Below, one piece after another: positions 53,503 to 64,000 of a stretch of DNA of 64,000 bases. Below the pieces are notes generated by a model. It saw only the letters and a program-made list of their open reading frames with translations. It searched no databases and had not been told where the DNA came from. Every line of letters starts with the position of its first letter. Position 1 is the stretch's first letter. This DNA is from Atrichornis clamosus (lineage: Eukaryota; Chordata; Aves; Passeriformes; Menuridae). The DNA lies in assembly GCA_013400975.1 (NCBI GenBank), contig WBMZ01010243.1, positions 186,001 to 250,000 of the forward strand. Direction: 5' to 3'. The translations under genes were made by a program, and so were the position numbers.

Positions 53503-56500
53503 ATCTGGATGCATTGATGTTCTGGAAATAAAATCAACAACTTCTTTCTTCTTGCCATTACTTGTGCTATTCTTTGGAAACACACTAAGAAATGAAATGG
53601 AATAAAAAAAATTAATCATATCAATTAGGATTGCAGGATTCCATAAGGGATGGAGAGAGAGCAGTTTGTATCTGCAGAACAGATATATAGTGATGACACA
53701 TTTACTTTGGCATAACTTACCTTGTAAAGACAAGCTCTTAGCTATCACACACATTGCAGCTGCACTAAGATAGAGAACTTGATGGAAACTTAAATGAAGA
53801 TACAGAAATTTAACCCAAGGCCAAACTCAGGAGGAAAAGGTATTATACTTATTTTCCCGTGATGAATATACTGTGGACTATTTGCAGTATGTCTGTTAGA
53901 GTAAATGTTCACACAGAGAACTGCATTTGTCACAGAAGACTGGCTGAAAGAGATGAACACTTGTCATATGCTCCTGGTATACCCTTAAAATCAAAGCTGC
54001 AACACTCTCACAGTAGTGTTGTGAAGGAATTGGTTCTCAGCCCATCAATTCTCTTAGGACTTAATTAACATTTTAAAAGAACAAAATAATTTCCCCTACT
54101 GAACCAATATAACAACACATGTCAGATCAAAACTTTAAAATTAAACTGAAGCAACAGATCACTACCAGTGGATTAGATGTGATGAATTTGCACAACTGTA
54201 AAATATTGGCATCATTCCTAGAAATGTGCTTCCATAGCCATACTATCAGTACTTAAAAGTCATTTTAAAAAAGACCCATAATTATCTGTGATCAGCACAA
54301 GGAAAATCCATTTAGAAACAGGCTGATCCAACCCTTCAGTGATGTCGACTGAACGACATTTTTTTGGCATCTCCACCAACCATGCATGAAATATGATTGC
54401 AGAAATGCAAACTTCCAATAAGTTTCAGAAATTTTAAATAAAAAAAACAGCTAGCAAAGAAAATCAGCTTCTTTTTTACTCAGGTTATTACCCAGACTAG
54501 AGAGGAGACAGAGTATTCCTCTCCTCTTCAGAGGTAACATCTTCCTATGGTTTTTTTTTTAGTGTTGTTTTTATCACTTTTAAAATAATCCCTCAGAGAG
54601 TTTCCAACGTGATTTATTTAGAATGAATTCATCAGTGAATTCAATTATTATCCAGCTATAGCAGAAAACAAAATACATGAAATGAGAAGGAAAGAATAGC
54701 TTCACACTCTTTTTCAACTTCCTTCATCTTTGTAATATAATTTTTCTCTTCCTGCAATGTTTGTTTTCTCAGGACTCCTCCCTCACCATTACTACAGCAT
54801 TTTGTTTTATTCTTCAATGTCTGATCCAGCCTTTTATTATTTTATTGTTGTGTTAGCTGGACAAAACCTTTCTTTTCAGTACAGAATTGATTGCTTCCCC
54901 ACAGGAGAGTCAGAAATCAGCAGGGAGTTGAAAAAGTAAACATCCAGAGCCAATGTTTCTCCAGATAGAAACAGGAGGTGACAATACTTCCAACAATAAC
55001 TACTCATGTCCATCTTCATGGAAACACTGCTGACAGAAGCAATGGAATTTATTAAAAATAAATAAATAAATTAGGAAAACAGAACAATCTCTGTCAAGGA
55101 AGATTTATCAAAGACCATGGGAGTTGTCAATTCCTCTGATTTATTCAGTCTGTTAAGGCCATGATAACTGTTTAGGCATTTACTTTCTGGGAATCTTAGA
55201 ATATTGCTATTTATTGTCTTTTTTTTTAAGTGTAGTTTTATACAATTTGTAATCCTTTTATAGTCTGAATATTCAAAGACATTGATAATTTTTCTCCAAA
55301 TCTAGAACTTGATCAAATTCTTGATTTTGATCTTTCTTCATCACAAAGAGATGAGAAGTATGTGCCAACAGGGAAAAAATAAAAAAAAATTCTTTCAACA
55401 TGAAAGATAAATTAACACATGGCAGGTGAACAACTCTAAACTTTTATACAATACTAAAAGTATTTAGGGAACCACCTTGCTGTATAAAATATGAACTAGT
55501 TGTTTAGGAGTTGGTGAACTTAAACACCTAGCACTGCAGAGTCTCTGCTTAGGAACACAATACTGACCTGTCTTTGTCTCACTGACCACTGGAATTCACT
55601 CCCAAGACAGGCTGGATAGGTGGATGTCTCAGGAAGACAGTTTCAGAAAATAATAATTGAGCAGCTAGATGGAAATGGCCAGTCAAGGAGGTCAAGGAAA
55701 AGAAAAACTTTCTTGATATCATGTGGGTACCGACAAAAACAGAATTTAGTTTTGCGCCTTCTTTTTCAGAGAACTAACAGTCCTTTTGAGGAATTAAATG
55801 AGCAAATTGAATCAAATTGAATTACATCTTACGGAATTAATTTAGTTATAGGGGTTGGGTTAATTCTGTGGTCCACTAACTCCAGTTCTGTTTGACTAGA
55901 TTCTCTCTTGGCTCATTTATTCTTTCTCTTTTTTATCCATTTCTTCCGGTTTTCCATTAATCTCACATGCAGAATCACTTTTTAAATAACATACATATAC
56001 AGATGTTTTTGCTTGCATAACATTCCAAGATAGTTTATCTTTTTAATTTCTGTTTGTAATTTAGTTGTGTTTAACTGGGCTACTGTAAAAGGAACAGAAG
56101 TACTTTTTCAAGTCGACAGAGTTCAAAAATTTTTACTACAATAAAATACAATTGAGGTTTATATTTTAAATTTGATGAAAATATAATCCATGCAAAAACA
56201 TCTTCTCCAAACTAGGATATTAATCATATATTGCTATAGCAGCAGAGAAACAAAGAAATTAAGGAATCTTTCACCACAAGCCATTTCAAGTAGATTGCAA
56301 AAAGCTCCAGAAAGTACCAGACTTGAACCTCCAGTGAGTGTGGATAATTCAACTGAGAATTTCCTTGCATGTTCTGTGTCGGAAACTATTCTGCAGCTGA
56401 AAGCCCAGATTATATCATACATGTGCCAAAAAATGTAACAAGAAAACTGATATCTATGGATAAAGCAGATAGAATCCTCACAGAAGTTTCATGATACATA

Positions 56501-57240
56501 AAAAAAATAATTAATTTCTGAGTTTGCAAATTTTGTTGTTAGAAAATATGTGAAGATTTTCTGGGATATAAAACTTCCAGTTCTTGCTTTAAACATTACC
56601 TTTTACTGTTCCTTTCAAGTCCAATAATACTCTAATTTATACTGGCTTGTTGGGTTTTTTCTGCTAAGGTTTTCTATCTTAACCTAAGATTTGCTTTTCA
56701 AAGTTCTCAAATATCAAAGACTAGTTTCCTCTCTCTTATTTTACAGAAGATTACCATAAAATCATCTGATGATGTCACCATTTCAGGATCTTCACATTCC
56801 AAAATTTCATCCCTCACTGGAGTTACACTACAGGAAAGATTTCTCTACTACAAAAGCCAATCAGAGTTCACTGATTTACCCCTTTAGAGAGCACTATGAT
56901 TAACAGACCAGCTGGGTGTATGTTATAAACATGAAAGCAAGGAGAAAAACCAAAAGAAATTAAAGAAAATATTTTGTTAGACATCTCTCACCTAAGAAAA
57001 TTATGGTTTATTCTTATTGAAATAAATAGCATGTAACTATAAAAGTACAGATCTCATTTGTCTTAAAAGAGTTAATACTGAAAAAAACTTTCCCAGAGTC
57101 AATCAAAGCAGCATTGGTATTTTTTCAAAGCATGACTTTGCCGTTTGTGTAAAACTTACACTGTAAGTCTGTGACTTTTTTTACTCTCCAAGTTTTTGAT
57201 TGTGTAGTATGCATTACAACCTACTTGTGATTAAATATAA

Positions 57241-57263
57241 TAAACAAACAAACAAACAAAAAA
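57241..57263 (+). repeat. (AAAC)n microsatellite
   Basis: About five AAAC units following an AATATAATAAAC sequence. Confidence 0.9.
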
Positions 57264-60158
57264 TAGTTTCCTCATTTCTAGTCATACCCTGACTACTTCT
57301 GCTTCTATGCTCTGAGGTGCAGAGCAGCCAATGAACTTATTCCCAACCCAAAACTCTTCTGCCCTTCTGTGTTCTTCCAGCCACAAACCGGACACTCCAG
57401 CCACTACAGAGCGAGGCTGCACGGCCAACAGGAGTTGCAGATTTACCTGGAACATTTCCCAGAATCTCCCCAAGCCCCTCCCCTGCTCATGAGCTTTTGC
57501 TATGTCAATAACGATGGCTCTGTGTGTTAGTTATTTATAATACTAATATATAATACCACCTCTGTAATAAAATATCCACCATCACTAAATGAGGATCAAA
57601 TTTTAGAAAGGAGACTTTTCTTGGCAACATCTGCACAAATGAGAAATGGATAAATCAAATAGTTTTAGCAGTAAAACAGAAACCCAGGCTCTAAAGTCTA
57701 ACTCTTTTTATTACATCTTGAAGATAACGATAAATTTTTTCTTCATTTATTTCTTTTGGTATGAAATTGCAAGGTACCTCCTAACATTTCCTAGACCTTC
57801 ACCTCCTGGACTTATAAAAAACAGTGAAAATTTCAAAAATTATATACTTAGCTCATGTGAAAAATGGGATATAATCTTTAGAGAGGGGTGAAAAAGTTGA
57901 AGAGATGTTCCATGCTCCTCATTGAAAAGAATACACTAATGGTCATATCTGACATATAAAACTTGTAGCAGCTGTTATGAAATATTTTTATAAGACTATG
58001 AAAGCTGGTACAACAAAGTACCATTTTGTCTTTTCTCTAATTCTGTGATCAAGCTGTGATCAGTGGGGACAGGGAATCTTGACATGATTAAATATAATTT
58101 TTAATGTGTTAGAATATTCTATCAAAAAATACAATTAATCTAATACTTTTAATACATTTAGCCCTTTTTGAATGAAAATAAAATGTCCATCTTCTATGAT
58201 GAATTGAATGGAACTCACTTGCTTTGCTTTTCACATGTTATTTCTGCATATGGCAAGATTCATAAGACTTGATGGAAATTCCAGAGAGAAAATGATTATC
58301 AGTTTCTGTTTGGATAGGACAGCAGGCAAACATCTTCAAACTCCATCAAATGAACTGAAGAATAATTCATCATTTCTCATGAGCCCACTAGAAAGTGATA
58401 GATCATAATCAAGAACACTGGTTTTTTTGCACAATTTTTTTACATTACACACAATGTTGTCACCTGCAAGAGAAATTTCATGAGAGCTTTTTATCAGTTA
58501 TGCTCTGTTATACAGGAGATACAGGCTTCTTCCTTAACATTGTTGTCTCTGGAGCAGTAATAGGAGGCATCAGCCTGTGATTTGAACATAAAAACGAGAG
58601 CACAGCATTCCTTTCACTTTATTACAGAGCTCAGTTCATAATTTAAACTGCAATCTTCTCTAACTCTTGTTTTTAATTAATCTGCAAAAGTACTGAGTGT
58701 TTTATAGAAGTAGTAAGGAGTCAAAAATAATATTTGTGGTTCCAAGTAGGATAGGGAAGATGAAGAAAAAATGATAACTAATATGATTGACACATAACAC
58801 ATATATACTTACCCAACCAAATACACCCAAATACCCTTCCTTTTTGCTTATTATGAGCAAGCAGGAATATCTGATTTTCTTGATTAGCCAGTAAAACTGG
58901 ATTAACACTCAGTAAGAATGTATATATTGTTTAAAACAGTCACTTATATTATTTTGTATTGCTCCAAAGAGGATCAAAGATTGCCACTGATGCAGTGTTG
59001 CACTTGACAATAGCTATATCTTTTTTTTTTTAATAGACCTCCAATGCATAACCTTTAGGAGCTAGTAAAAAATTACCTCTTTATAAAACCATGCTGACCA
59101 CAACTGCATTCACAAATATTGGTATGGAGAGTAGCCATAATTTTTTTACATTAACCCATTAATTACAGATGGTAAATGGTCCAGTTTTAAGTTTCCTGAA
59201 TGGAATTTTTTTCAGTTTTCAGATAAGCATAGGCCTGGACAGAATATTACCAGCCAGATGGGCAAAGAACACATAGGAATGTGTAACTGTAGTGTTTTTC
59301 TACAGACTTTATCAAAATGCTTAAAAGAAATCACCAATGAAATGCTTTCTGCACTTTGGAAAAATGGGCAAGGGTAGGAATCACAACGGCAACATTTTAC
59401 ATTTGGATCCATCTTTGTCCTCTATTAAAATTCCCTTTGAGTAGATATTATTTTCATGTAGTACACCAAAGGGTAATGCCTTGCCAAATGTTTCTTAGAG
59501 ATTGCTATAGAACTTTGAGTTTCATTCTGTGTTATACTTATCAGACTTCTTGCAGGGTGTGATTCATTGTCACCTATCTCCACTGTGTCCTCTTTAAATC
59601 AGGCCTTCGTACTACAGTATTCGCTTGCAGCCTTGAGAACTGTGCGTCCAACAGGAGGTGTTTACCCTCTCAACCTATCAGAATTCCACCATCTTAAATT
59701 TACAGAAGTATATTGCTCAGCAGGGTCTTCATCCTGTATGCTGTTGCATACTAGAAAGCTGCGGAGAAATTTGGTTAAGAATATTATTTACCTGGCACCG
59801 GACCCTAAAATCTCTCAGTAAGAGTGGTTAAGAAAGAAAATAGGTGAAAAGATATTCAGAGATGATATATAGGATTCTTTTTTTCTTAATTTAAATCACC
59901 TTAAAATGCTTCTATTCAGCTGCCAATGCATAAAGTAGTTTAATTTGGCAGAACTTCTAGTTGGAAGAACAAAGTGTCCTGAAGCTGGTTTTTTAATGCA
60001 AAACCTTCCTTTTAGCTTTCAGCATGCACAGTATACACCACTTCTATACCTATAAGCTAAATCCAGAGAATGTATATAAACAGAAAAGCAGAATGTGTGC
60101 ATTTCCCATTGGTAAATTAGTCTAAATTAATGTAAACTGGGTACTCTACTGGGAGTCT

Positions 60159-60173
60159 AATTGTCATGCAAAT
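60159..60173 (+). promoter_or_regulatory. SOX-POU composite motif about 0.6 kb past the LRRC4C poly(A) site
   Basis: AATTGTCATGCAAAT matches the SOX2-OCT/BRN composite consensus (C-A/T-TTGT-C/T-ATGCAAAT) at all but the first position. It is followed directly by a TTACATTA homeodomain-like stretch. The neighbouring sequence (about 60,100-60,220) is rich in TAAT motifs. SOX2 with POU3F factors drives many neural enhancers, which would suit LRRC4C. This remains inference. Confidence 0.4.
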
Positions 60174-60808
60174 TACATTAACTTATAATGTCCTCTGATT
60201 TGTCAGATTTAGTTCTTTCTATTTTTTAAGCCAAAATCCTCAGACTTCTTCCTGTCATTTACTTCATAAACAGAATTTTGATTTGATTTTGCACATAGGG
60301 ATACAGCTCTGATTACAGGTATTATAGACAGCTAAACTTCTTTCATATTTGTTCCTTGAAGTCCCAGAACAACTGAGCTGGAAACTACTAGCTTTGATAT
60401 AAAGATGAATTTTCTTATTGACAGTTATACATTGAAAAAAAAAAGAGAGCAAAGTTTTCAGCTTTGTCTAATAAATTCAGAGATAACTGAAACTCCTTGC
60501 AAAACTTTTCTGGCATTGTGAAAAACACCTTGTGGTATAATAGAGATAATTACAAACACCATTAGAAGGAATGATCTCAATCTTGCATTAAAAATCAAAC
60601 ACCCTTGTTTGCCAGTATGCTGCTTACATAAACTAAAATGATAACTATCCTATTCTTCAGTAATGATCCAAAATGATTTAATTATTCTCTTTAAAGTGAT
60701 TGTGTTTTGGACCATCAGAGCAGATTATCATAAGAATTTTAACAAACTTTTGATGTTTAAAGCCACACTAAAAATGAGCTATATCCAAGTACAGAAAAAA
60801 ACCAATAT

Positions 60809-60814
60809 TTTATT
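60809..60814 (-). terminator. Candidate polyadenylation signal AATAAA for LRRC4C
   Basis: The minus strand reads AATAAA here, about 670 nt after the stop codon. A TTGGTTTTTTTCTGT-type downstream element follows within 10-25 nt. This is the canonical layout of a vertebrate poly(A) site. Transcript ends would be needed to confirm its use. Confidence 0.5.
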
Positions 60815-61453
60815 TATAATCTTAGTTTAGTGTTTGAACTACAAATTCTGGTTCTAGAATTCCTTAAAAGATCATGGGTTTTATAGGCTTTCACAAGTAA
60901 ATTAATTTTTTGGTTTTTTTTTTTTTTTTACTTTTTTTCCATTTTTTTTCACAGAATGGTGCTTTCGGTAAATACAGAGCAAATCATTACATGGAAAAAA
61001 AATAGGTTTACTTGTTTGTTTTTCTCACTTGCAAAGTTACTGTTATTATTCCATTTGCTGTTGAATAGTTTCAAAAAGGGCATGAGAAAACAAAAGAAAA
61101 AAGAGAAAGTGACAAAATAGACCGAATCTCACCACTAGAATTCACCATAAAAATTCCCAAAGTGTAACAGAATTCTTACAAAATTTCCTAGATCAGTTCT
61201 TTTAGGGAATCAAGATCTCCTATGAAAAATATGGCAAATGGGAGTCAGGGTAGGTTGGGCAGGAAAACGGGAACGAGGAGGGTAAATAACTGCAGCAAAA
61301 ACAGGTTCTGAGGAATACACATAATTTTGTCTGCTTTAGATCACAATAGAATTTTTAATAAATAAATTTCTTTTTCTTTGTAAAGACACTTTTGAAACAG
61401 TAGATTTAGCCCAGTCATTTGTGTCATTTGTTTTATAAACCATCTTTTGTTGT

Positions 61454-61469
61454 CCCCCCCTCCCACCCC
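61454..61469 (-). promoter_or_regulatory. G-quadruplex-type G-run 17 nt after the LRRC4C stop codon
   Basis: The transcript strand reads GGGGTGGGAGGGGGGG. The last seven Gs can supply two runs, so four runs of at least three G with single-base loops are available, which is the most stable G4 topology class. It begins 17 nt after the TAA, inside an otherwise AT-rich 3'UTR. Whether it folds or has a role is inference. Confidence 0.6.
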
Positions 61470-61486
61470 TTAATGTCATAAATGTT

Positions 61487-63403
61487 TTAGATTTGAGTCT
61501 CTTGAACATTGTCTTTCGAGTTCATTCGGATCAATAACGGTTCATGCACTGAACTGTGTATTGAATTTATTGTGTTAACTGTAGTTGTGTGGTTGAAAGG
61601 AGATTTATAAGAGTTATAGTGATTTAGGTGCTCATGCTCTATTGCTGGCATGGGCAAATGACTCTCTATGGGTGTGTCACCTGTAAGCTCATCATCCACA
61701 TTAATGATCTCTACAGTCCGTGTTGGAGCATGATGGTTCTGCCGGTGATGTTGTTTCCTCATTTTGTAGAAAATTACCAGCATCACAGCAGCCATGAGAG
61801 TGATAGCCACAAAACAACCAATTATGATTTTGGTAGTCTTCATAACCTCATCTATTCCCGGGATCCCGTTGTTTGCGTCCGTCACAGGAATGGTGAACGT
61901 TTTTTCTGTTGATCTTGTGCTCTGTGGAGTGAGTGAGGTTGTCATGTTAATGGTTTCCCAGTTGGTAACTGGTGTGGGCCCAACCTGCTCTGTGGTCTGT
62001 GCCTCATCCTGAGAAGGTTCCACAGTCTCTACCGTGACAGTTGAAAAGTACGTGTAACCGGGGTTATCCAGGGCAGTCACATTCAGCGTAGCAGAAGCCG
62101 TGGTGTTCCCGACAGAGTTACTCACCATGCATGTGTACAAACCCGTGTCTTGCACAGTTACCTTTGTAAAATTTAATGTGCCATCGCTGAGCACAGCAAT
62201 CCGAACTCTGTACGCCCCATGTGTCATTACAGATCCATTTGGAGTAATCCAAGATACAGAGGTCAGGGAGGTTGATGCCCGGCATTTCATCTCTGCAGCC
62301 ATGCCTTCTGTGACGTTGAGGTCTGCTGGTGGCTCCACTATGACTGGAGCATAACATGTGAAGTAATTCAGGTCCAGCTCACCAATGTACCTTCCTTTTA
62401 AACTGGGAGGTGTGTGGCAACGGGCACAGCATGCAGTATTGGAGGGTGCCTTGTCTTTAATCCACCAGCTGAGCCAAAGGATATCACAGTTGCAGTTCCA
62501 AGGATTGTGATGCAAGTGGATCCTTTCTAGGCGGAGTGGTGTGAACAGGTCATGAGGCAGTAGTGTTAGATTGTTGTGTGCCAGGTTGATCTCAACAAGT
62601 GACTGAAGGTTATCAAAAGCATTCCTTTCTATCACTTGAATCTGGGACTGTATCATCCACAATTTCTGAAGATGCATTAAGCCTTGGAAGGAACCTGGCC
62701 GGATGGCAGTCAGGTGATTCCCAGAAAGATCTAACTCATCCAGTTTTACAAGCGGAGTAAGGTTAGGAATCTCTCGAAGATTGCACATGGCAAGGTTCAA
62801 ATACCTCAAGTTGGACAGACCTTCAAAGGCACCTTCTGAGATGTATGAAAGCCTTTTCAATTCCCCCAAATCCAGCCTCCGGAGAGAAGGGATTCTGTTA
62901 AAAGCATACGAAGGGATGCTCTCAATGGGGTTGTTTCTCAACCACAGTTCCTTCAGTTTTGACAGGTATACAAAAGCCCCATTTGGAATAGTGGTCAGAC
63001 GATTGTCAAAGAGTTCCAAAGTGTTGAGATTGGCCAGACCATTGAAAGCCCCTATTTCAATTGTTCTGATGTGATTCCTGCTGAGCTGCAGGATTTCTAA
63101 GTGCCTCAGATGCTTGAAGCTATTAACTTTAATGATTTGGATCTGGTTCTCATGGAGATTGAGTAGCCGGGTGTTGGTGGAGATGCCGTCTGGCACGTCT
63201 CTCAGATTTTTCCGTACACAAATCACTTTACTGAACTGGTTGCTGCAGGAGCAGACAGAAGGGCAAGTTTGAGCCCTCACTAGACCAGCCACCACAAGAA
63301 GCTGAAGAGCCAACAGCACCACAAGCAGGGGGTCAAATAGGGCCCTGTTAAACCTAGGACCTATCATTATCTGCTGTGGATGTAAGGTCATCTTGTTCAA
63401 CAT
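61487..63403 (-). CDS. LRRC4C: LRRC4C (netrin-G ligand 1, NGL-1), complete coding region in one exon
   Basis: This is a postsynaptic type I membrane adhesion protein. The family is known to bind netrin-G1 on axons and PSD-95 inside the cell. The 638-codon frame reads, in order: a cytosolic-looking N-terminus with a hydrophobic signal segment (about 25-44), an LRRNT cap with C47, C51, C53 and C62, nine leucine-rich repeats (about 77-290), an LRRCT cap with C304, C306, C325/C329 and C350, one Ig domain (C374, W385, D419-x-G-x-Y-x-C425), a Ser/Thr-rich stem with several N-glycosylation sequons, a membrane helix (about 526-546) and a cytoplasmic tail ending in ETQI, a class I PDZ ligand. From memory the human protein has 640 residues. 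The two missing here are one in the last LRR (residue 291) and one in the stem. The start is the family's usual Met. An in-frame TGA directly precedes it, and a second ATG at codon 5 has a better Kozak context. The stop is TAA at 61487-61489. Confidence 0.98.
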   Translation of the reverse strand: MLNKMTLHPQQIMIGPRFNRALFDPLLVVLLALQLLVVAGLVRAQTCPSVCSCSNQFSKVICVRKNLRDVPDGISTNTRLLNLHENQIQIIKVNSFKHLRHLEILQLSRNHIRTIEIGAFNGLANLNTLELFDNRLTTIPNGAFVYLSKLKELWLRNNPIESIPSYAFNRIPSLRRLDLGELKRLSYISEGAFEGLSNLRYLNLAMCNLREIPNLTPLVKLDELDLSGNHLTAIRPGSFQGLMHLQKLWMIQSQIQVIERNAFDNLQSLVEINLAHNNLTLLPHDLFTPLRLERIHLHHNPWNCNCDILWLSWWIKDKAPSNTACCARCHTPPSLKGRYIGELDLNYFTCYAPVIVEPPADLNVTEGMAAEMKCRASTSLTSVSWITPNGSVMTHGAYRVRIAVLSDGTLNFTKVTVQDTGLYTCMVSNSVGNTTASATLNVTALDNPGYTYFSTVTVETVEPSQDEAQTTEQVGPTPVTNWETINMTTSLTPQSTRSTEKTFTIPVTDANNGIPGIDEVMKTTKIIIGCFVAITLMAAVMLVIFYKMRKQHHRQNHHAPTRTVEIINVDDELTGDTPIESHLPMPAIEHEHLNHYNSYKSPFNHTTTVNTINSIHSSVHEPLLIRMNSKDNVQETQI

Positions 63404-63407
63404 TCAT
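63354..63407 (-). promoter_or_regulatory. Short upstream ORF overlapping the LRRC4C start codon
   Basis: An ATG four bases upstream of the annotated start opens a 17-codon frame in a different register. It runs through the main ATG and stops at TAG (63354-63356). Its context has A at -3 and A at +4, better than the main ATG (T at -3). An overlapping uORF of this kind normally lowers initiation at the main start. Leaky scanning could continue to the main ATG or to the in-frame ATG at codon 5 (A at -3). The sequence is plain; the regulatory effect is inferred. Confidence 0.6.
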
Positions 63408-63445
63408 AATTTATTTGGTGTTGGTCCTTCTGGAGTTTGAATTGT
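63404..63445 (-). other. LRRC4C 5'UTR portion of the coding exon
   Basis: These 42 nt lie between the predicted acceptor and the start codon. They contain one upstream ATG, at 63405-63407, which overlaps the main reading frame and is annotated separately. The main ATG has T at -3 and T at +4, a weak context. The rest of the 5'UTR must lie in upstream exons outside the window. Confidence 0.7.
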
Positions 63446-63475
63446 CTGAAAAAAAGGAAGAAGGGAGAAGGAGAA
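63446..63475 (-). other. 3' splice site (acceptor) of the LRRC4C coding exon
   Basis: Read on the minus strand, a long pyrimidine tract ends in TTTTTTTCAG at 63446, and the exon begins with ACAATTC at 63445. This leaves 42 nt of 5'UTR in the exon. LRRC4C is known to have its whole coding region in the last exon with non-coding exons upstream, which fits. The acceptor is inferred from motif quality, not from transcripts. Confidence 0.8.
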
Positions 63476-63979
63476 CATTAAATTAATCTCAAATATTTAA
63501 GTGTACTTTCTAAACAAAGGCATCTTTCAGTCAACTCTACCAATTTCTTAAAATTCTGTAGTGAGAATAGCTATAGAATTTCTGATATTATTTTTCTGTA
63601 CAGATACGTATATCAGCTGCAACTGGCAATGAGGTAAGAAAAAGCCAGATATTGGCTTTTCCTGCACATTCCAATGTATAATGCATGTAGCTGGATGACA
63701 GAGCTAAGTTCAACCACAGTGGATACCTACAGGAAATGTATCTAGAGGGAGAGTTGAAAGAAATTACAAGAGTCTCAAAAAGCAAAAATTAGTAACACAG
63801 GAATCTACTAAGATAGGAATCATTAGAGTATTCAAGGTGCCAACCTTTTTTATACATTGTAAGACAAGACAACAGATAATATGAAGAGCAAGTGGAGACT
63901 CCTGTTTGGTATGGGTAAAAGATTTTGTCTATACAAACATGATTCCTGAATCAGAGTTTAACTAGAAGTCTCTGATACT

Positions 63980-63994
63980 GAATGTCATGCAAAT
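63980..63994 (+). promoter_or_regulatory. SOX-POU composite-like motif in the LRRC4C intron
   Basis: The sequence GAATGTCATGCAAAT has a perfect octamer (ATGCAAAT) preceded, at the spacing used by SOX2-POU dimers, by a partial SOX half-site. It matches the CATTGTCATGCAAAT-type consensus at 13 of 15 positions. Binding is inferred from sequence only. Octamers alone occur several times in this window by chance. Confidence 0.3.
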
Positions 63995-64000
63995 GACAGG

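Larger units (their letters stand above)
53503..60789. other. Intergenic, downstream flank of LRRC4C
   Basis: AT-rich with an AAAC microsatellite and T tracts. Open frames remain below about 100 codons and are random in appearance. The stretch from about 60,100 to 60,260 is dense in TAAT and octamer motifs. Confidence 0.55.
60790..61486 (-). other. Probable LRRC4C 3'UTR
   Basis: This stretch follows the TAA stop. It contains a G-rich run directly after the stop, an AU-rich element (two overlapping ATTTA motifs on the minus strand, about 61353-61370), several A and T tracts, and ends near an AATAAA hexamer. The 3' boundary is inferred from that hexamer plus the T/GT-rich sequence just beyond it. 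An alternative longer 3'UTR cannot be excluded. No repeat element is visible in it. Confidence 0.6.
63446..64000 (-). other. LRRC4C intron (3' part, runs off the window)
   Basis: AT-rich sequence upstream of the acceptor. I see no coding exon or repeat in it. A short minus-strand open frame (63588-63785) has no resemblance to known protein. Near the window edge is an octamer-containing motif (63980-63994), annotated separately. Confidence 0.7.

Noticed and set aside
61628..63074. Several plus-strand and other-frame ORFs inside LRRC4C
   Set aside because: They are shadows of the strongly conserved LRRC4C frame.
1..64000. tRNA, rRNA, CRISPR, operon or prophage features
   Set aside because: No tRNA B-box/anticodon-arm structures, no spaced identical repeats and no bacterial gene density. 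The window is vertebrate.

Overview
The window is vertebrate nuclear DNA, most probably from a bird. The one real protein-coding gene matches avian and mammalian LRRC4C almost residue for residue. The transposons also point to birds: three CR1 LINE pieces end in the avian ATTCTATGAT-type tail, and there are two stretches I recognise as bird endogenous-retrovirus LTRs (these favour a neoavian, perhaps a passerine). The rest is AT-rich, with short, randomly placed reading frames, no splice-supported genes and modest repeat content.

Layout. Positions 1 to about 60,790 form a gene desert. It holds microsatellites, A/T tracts, small tandem duplications and several perfect inverted repeats. Transposon relics are an LTR-like block near 25.5-26.0 kb, a truncated ERVL-type LTR at 26.5-26.7 kb, an internally deleted CR1 at 31.8-33.6 kb, a very old CR1/L3-type LINE relic at 37.1-37.9 kb, and CR1 3' ends at 40.4-40.6 kb and 53.4-53.5 kb. 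A few blocks have the texture of conserved regulatory DNA (RFX X-box, paired E-boxes, SOX-POU composite).

From about 60,790 to 63,445, on the minus strand, lies the last, coding exon of LRRC4C (netrin-G ligand 1). It comprises 42 nt of 5'UTR after a strong 3' splice site, an uninterrupted 638-codon frame, and a 3'UTR of roughly 0.7 kb ending at a plausible AATAAA. Positions 63,446-64,000 are intron. The desert is therefore the downstream flank of a brain-expressed synaptic adhesion gene, which in mammals is also embedded in gene-poor DNA. Any enhancers here would most simply be read as serving LRRC4C.

The most interesting points are four features of the LRRC4C exon and flanks (a one-residue loss in the last leucine-rich repeat, an overlapping upstream ORF, a G-quadruplex motif just after the stop codon, and SOX-POU-like motifs on both sides), a perfect 13-bp hairpin at 34.77 kb, and the ancient LINE relic. 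I found no bacterial, phage or defence-type system and no unknown multi-gene system.
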